From contig CAMICU010000152.1 of NCBI GenBank assembly GCA_946223375.1, forward strand, positions 1 to 8,689: a stretch of DNA of 8,689 nt, given 5' to 3'. Below the pieces are notes generated by a model that saw only the letters and a list, made by a program, of their open reading frames with translations, had not been told where the DNA came from and did no database searches. Position numbers and translations under genes: made by a program. The first letter of the stretch is position 1, and each line of letters begins with the position of its first letter. This DNA is from an uncultured Stenotrophomonas sp. Lineage in GTDB: Bacteria > Pseudomonadota > Gammaproteobacteria > Xanthomonadales > Xanthomonadaceae. Positions 6,757 to 8,689 of the stretch are shown here, in pieces.

Positions 6757-6800
6757 GCGCGTCGCGCGCCTCGCGGCCAAGGCCGCTCCTGCGGGGCCGG
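6757..6800. repeat. REP-like palindrome between convergent genes
   Basis: The 44-base gap between the channel stop and the convergent dehydrogenase stop contains GCGGCC (6773-6778), AA, GGCCGC (6781-6786), a perfect 6-bp stem, followed by TCCTGCGGGGCC. The arrangement CGCGG-CAAG-CCGCTCCT resembles the short extragenic palindromes found in many copies in pseudomonads and xanthomonads. No T-run follows on either strand, so it is not a classical terminator, but its position between convergent genes would suit transcript-end stabilisation or rho-assisted ending. Membership of a repeat family cannot be confirmed from one copy. Confidence 0.5.
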
Positions 6801-7619
6801 TCAGTCCAGGAACAGGTCCGGCAGCAGCGGCCGGGACGGGTCCATCGCATAGCCGGACAGGTCGGTGACACCGGCCTCGGCCAGGACCTCATCGTCGATC
6901 AGGAACTTCCCGCTGAAGCCGGCCGCCGGGCGGGTCAATACCGCGTGCGCGGCGTCGGCCATGATCTCCGGACGACGGCAACCGGCCACATCCACGCCGG
7001 GAATCATGTTGATCGCGTCGGTGGCGATCACCGTGCGCGGCCACAGCGCGTTGACCGCCACGCCCTGCGGGCCGAACTCACCGGCCAGGCCCAGGGTGAC
7101 GAAGCTCATGCCCATCTTGGCCAGCGTGTAGCCGGTATGCGGGGCCCACCACTTCGGGTCCAGGCTCGGCGGCGGCGCCAGCGTCAGGATATGCGGGTTG
7201 GGCGCTTGCAGCAGGTGCGGCAGGCACGCCTGCGCGCACAGGAAGCTGCCACGCGCATTGACCTGCTGCATCAGGTCGAAACGCTTCATCGGCGTGTCCA
7301 GCGCGCCGCGCAGCCAGATCGCCGAGGCATTGTTGACCAGGATGTCGATGCCGCCGAAGGCATCCACCGTGGCCGCCACCGCGGCATTGACCTGCTCCTC
7401 CTCGCGGATGTCGCACTTCAGCGCCAGGCCCTGGCCACCGGCGGCGTTCACCGCCTCGGCGGCGCTGTGGATGGTGCCGGGCAGCTTGGGATTGGGCACC
7501 GAGGACTTGGCGGCGATCGCCACGTTGGCGCCGTCCCGCGCCGCGCGCAGGGCAATGGCCAGGCCGATGCCGCGCGAGGCCCCGGTGATGAAAAGCGTCT
7601 TTCCCTGCAAGCTGCCCAT
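6801..7619 (-). CDS. SDR-family oxidoreductase, HSDL2-like
   Basis: A 272-residue cytoplasmic short-chain dehydrogenase/reductase expected to bind NAD(P)(H) and oxidise or reduce an unidentified carbonyl/alcohol substrate. The Rossmann signature TGASRGIG is at 12-19, the adenine-ring motif DI at 70-71, NNAS at 96-99, the structural Asn at 121 and YxxxK as Tyr164/Lys168. The sequence matches hydroxysteroid dehydrogenase-like 2 proteins along its length, including PHIL, the WxxxHxxYTxAK block, NALWP, FLIDDEVL and the ending PDLFLD; the SCP2 domain of animal HSDL2 is absent. Where SDRs have the catalytic serine, this protein reads LAPPPS with Ala148 (HSDL2 has a Ser-Pro-Pro here). The start at 7619 fits the family N-terminus (MGSLQGKTLFITGAS), although no good Shine-Dalgarno is visible. 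A minus-strand CATAAT (7649-7654) could be a -10. It is convergent with the channel gene and divergent from the lipoprotein gene. Substrate is unknown; a fatty-acid or lipid role is only suggested by the family. Confidence 0.88.
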   Translation of the reverse strand: MGSLQGKTLFITGASRGIGLAIALRAARDGANVAIAAKSSVPNPKLPGTIHSAAEAVNAAGGQGLALKCDIREEEQVNAAVAATVDAFGGIDILVNNASAIWLRGALDTPMKRFDLMQQVNARGSFLCAQACLPHLLQAPNPHILTLAPPPSLDPKWWAPHTGYTLAKMGMSFVTLGLAGEFGPQGVAVNALWPRTVIATDAINMIPGVDVAGCRRPEIMADAAHAVLTRPAAGFSGKFLIDDEVLAEAGVTDLSGYAMDPSRPLLPDLFLD

Positions 7620-7730
7620 GTACGTACCGATGGTTGGAAACAGCCCGCATTATGCCGCTGCACTTCGACACTTTCCGTTCATGCAGGTTGCCGATACTGG
7701 TCGTCGCTTTTCCTCCCCCAGGACCCGACG
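7620..7730. promoter_or_regulatory. Divergent upstream region of the SDR and lipoprotein genes
   Basis: A 111-base gap shared by two divergent genes. On the minus strand CATAAT (complement of 7649-7654) lies about 30 bases from the dehydrogenase start and is a fair -10 candidate. On the plus strand GATACT (7693-7698) is a weaker -10 candidate for the lipoprotein gene. Neither has a clear -35 at the normal distance. AGGA at 7720-7723, seven bases before the ATG at 7731, is a good ribosome binding site for the lipoprotein. Confidence 0.3.
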
Positions 7731-8405
7731 ATGAACCCGCTGTACCGTACCGCCCCGCTGCTGCTCGCCCTTGCCCTGAGCGCCTGCCAGCAGCCCCAGC
7801 CCAGCGCGCAGCCGGCCACGCCGCACAAGGACGTGACCGCGCAGACCACCGGACTGGGCGAGGCGGCGGTGCGGCTGGATGCCAGGGCGGTCTGGCAGGG
7901 CTCGCTGGATGCCTGCCGCACCGCGGCCGCCGCCGACACCTGCCTGCTCGACACCCTGCGCAACGGTGGCGCCAGCCCGGCCGCGCTCGGCGCCGCGCGG
8001 ACCCTGTCCGCGCAGGGCAAACCCGGTTACGTGAGCGGCTGGCAGAGCAGCGAGGGCATCGGCATCGCCACGCTGGAGTTCCCGTTCCGGGCCAACACCA
8101 ACCAGGGCACCTGGCTGGTGGATGCGGCCGGCCGCACCGTCGATGTCGACGAGGACGTGCTGGACCAGAGCATCCGCAGCGCGCCGGAGTACCAGGCCTT
8201 CACCGCGCGGCACCCGGATGCCAGCCCGTTCGCCCCGGCCCAGGCCAGCGGCAGCGATGCGCTGCCCGATGGCGGCGTGCGCCTGCGCTACACCACGCCG
8301 CTGCGCAGCTGCCACGCCTGCGCCGATGCCGGCACGGTGACCATCGGCTACGACTTCGATGCCAAGCGCATCTTCAAGGGCAGGCAGCTGGTGGAGCTGC
8401 GCTGA
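7731..8405 (+). CDS. Small lipoprotein of unknown function
   Basis: A 224-residue protein I do not recognise. The N-terminus is a lipoprotein signal: basic start, hydrophobic stretch (8-15) and the lipobox LSAC with the lipidated cysteine at 19, followed by a Gln/Pro/Ala-rich linker (20-40). Gln at +2 after the cysteine suggests the outer membrane under the usual sorting rule. The mature part has four more cysteines: Cys62 and Cys71, nine residues apart in an Ala-rich helical stretch, and a CHAC pair at 194/197 in a C-terminal beta-rich region (SCHACADAG followed by TVTIGYDFD). In the periplasm these could form disulfides or a CxxC redox or metal site; no thioredoxin fold is evident. The ATG at 7731 has AGGA seven bases upstream, and the frame open further upstream is spill-over across the divergent gene. 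Codon use matches the neighbours. The gene appears to stand alone between a divergent and a convergent neighbour. Confidence 0.85.
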   Translation: MNPLYRTAPLLLALALSACQQPQPSAQPATPHKDVTAQTTGLGEAAVRLDARAVWQGSLDACRTAAAADTCLLDTLRNGGASPAALGAARTLSAQGKPGYVSGWQSSEGIGIATLEFPFRANTNQGTWLVDAAGRTVDVDEDVLDQSIRSAPEYQAFTARHPDASPFAPAQASGSDALPDGGVRLRYTTPLRSCHACADAGTVTIGYDFDAKRIFKGRQLVELR

Positions 8406-8430
8406 TCCCAACACGGCGACCGGCGCGGCC

Positions 8431-8689
8431 TCAGCCGCCGCCGGCCGCTGCGCGCAGGTCGCGGGCGTAACGCTCCAGCAGGCGCGGCACGATCAGCCGG
8501 TGCAACGGCGCGACCGGCAGCATGTACAGCCGTCCGAACGGACGATGCAGGTGCACCACGGTCGCCAGCGTCAGCCCGCAGTCGCGCCGGTCCGCGGCGA
8601 GCTGCAGGGACAGCTCCACGCGCAGGTGGCGGTCGCTGTCGCCCAGCACGATGCCGTCGGCAGCCAGCGCGCCCAGCGTGAAGATGCCC
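8431..8689 (-). CDS. DUF2867-like protein (C-terminal part; 5' end off the right edge)
   Basis: The last 85 codons of a minus-strand gene ending in TGA at 8431-8433; the frame stays open through the right edge, so the start is outside the window. An internal GTG at 8649 is not a likely start, because the coding character (ADGIVLGDSDRHLRVELS) continues upstream of it. The visible part has alternating beta strands (DRHLRVELSLQL, LTLATVVHLH) and a C-terminal helix beginning with GRLYMLPVAPLHRLIVPRLL. This pattern, with a conserved-looking APxHRLIV stretch, resembles the C-terminus of DUF2867 proteins, which have no established function. The assignment is from memory of the family and is moderate. 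The gene converges on the lipoprotein gene with a 25-base gap. Confidence 0.65.
   Translation of the reverse strand, partial: GIFTLGALAADGIVLGDSDRHLRVELSLQLAADRRDCGLTLATVVHLHRPFGRLYMLPVAPLHRLIVPRLLERYARDLRAAAGGG

Noticed and set aside
8410..8445. GC-rich hairpin between the lipoprotein and the DUF2867-like gene (GCGGC-CTCA-GCCGC).
   Set aside because: The stem is short, overlaps the stop codon of the minus-strand gene and has no T-run on either strand; it is easily produced by base composition.

Overview
The window reads as a high-GC gammaproteobacterial chromosome, most likely Stenotrophomonas or a close Xanthomonadaceae relative. This rests on strong G/C use at third codon positions and the style of the proteins, and no database search was possible. 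There are six protein-coding genes, two of them cut by the window edges. No RNA gene, insertion sequence, prophage or CRISPR array is visible.

Left half (1-4250, minus strand): the first ~1,416 codons of a giant exported protein. It has a long signal peptide followed by a chain of immunoglobulin-like beta-sandwich modules: one cadherin-like, three tandem TIG/IPT repeats of exactly 88 residues, more cadherin-like modules, several putative-Ig (He_PIG-like) modules and two Cys-containing 'QT(I/V)xF' modules. The C-terminus, which would show how it is anchored (autotransporter barrel, type I signal or other), lies off the left edge. About 345 bases separate this gene from the next; they hold its ribosome binding site and, at the far end, two hairpins that terminate the neighbouring gene.

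Centre (4596-6756): a divergent pair. The minus-strand gene is a class III PLP aminotransferase of the acetylornithine aminotransferase (ArgD) type. The plus-strand gene is a six-TM voltage-gated potassium-channel-like protein with a C-terminal zinc ribbon. Their 70-base shared upstream region contains a dyad-symmetric sequence in which two weak promoters would lie face to face and overlap.

Right part (6801-8689): a minus-strand short-chain dehydrogenase of the HSDL2 type converges on the channel gene across a 44-base gap holding a REP-like palindrome. It is divergent from a plus-strand gene for a small lipoprotein of unknown function, which in turn converges on the minus-strand 3' part of a DUF2867-like gene at the right edge. 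Neighbouring genes alternate in strand or carry their own signals, so no operon is evident and the proteins need not share a pathway.

The most unusual items are the modular giant surface protein with nearly identical internal repeats, the symmetric overlapping promoter region, a possible leaderless channel mRNA, and an alanine at the usual catalytic-serine position of the dehydrogenase. None amounts to a clearly new system on sequence alone.
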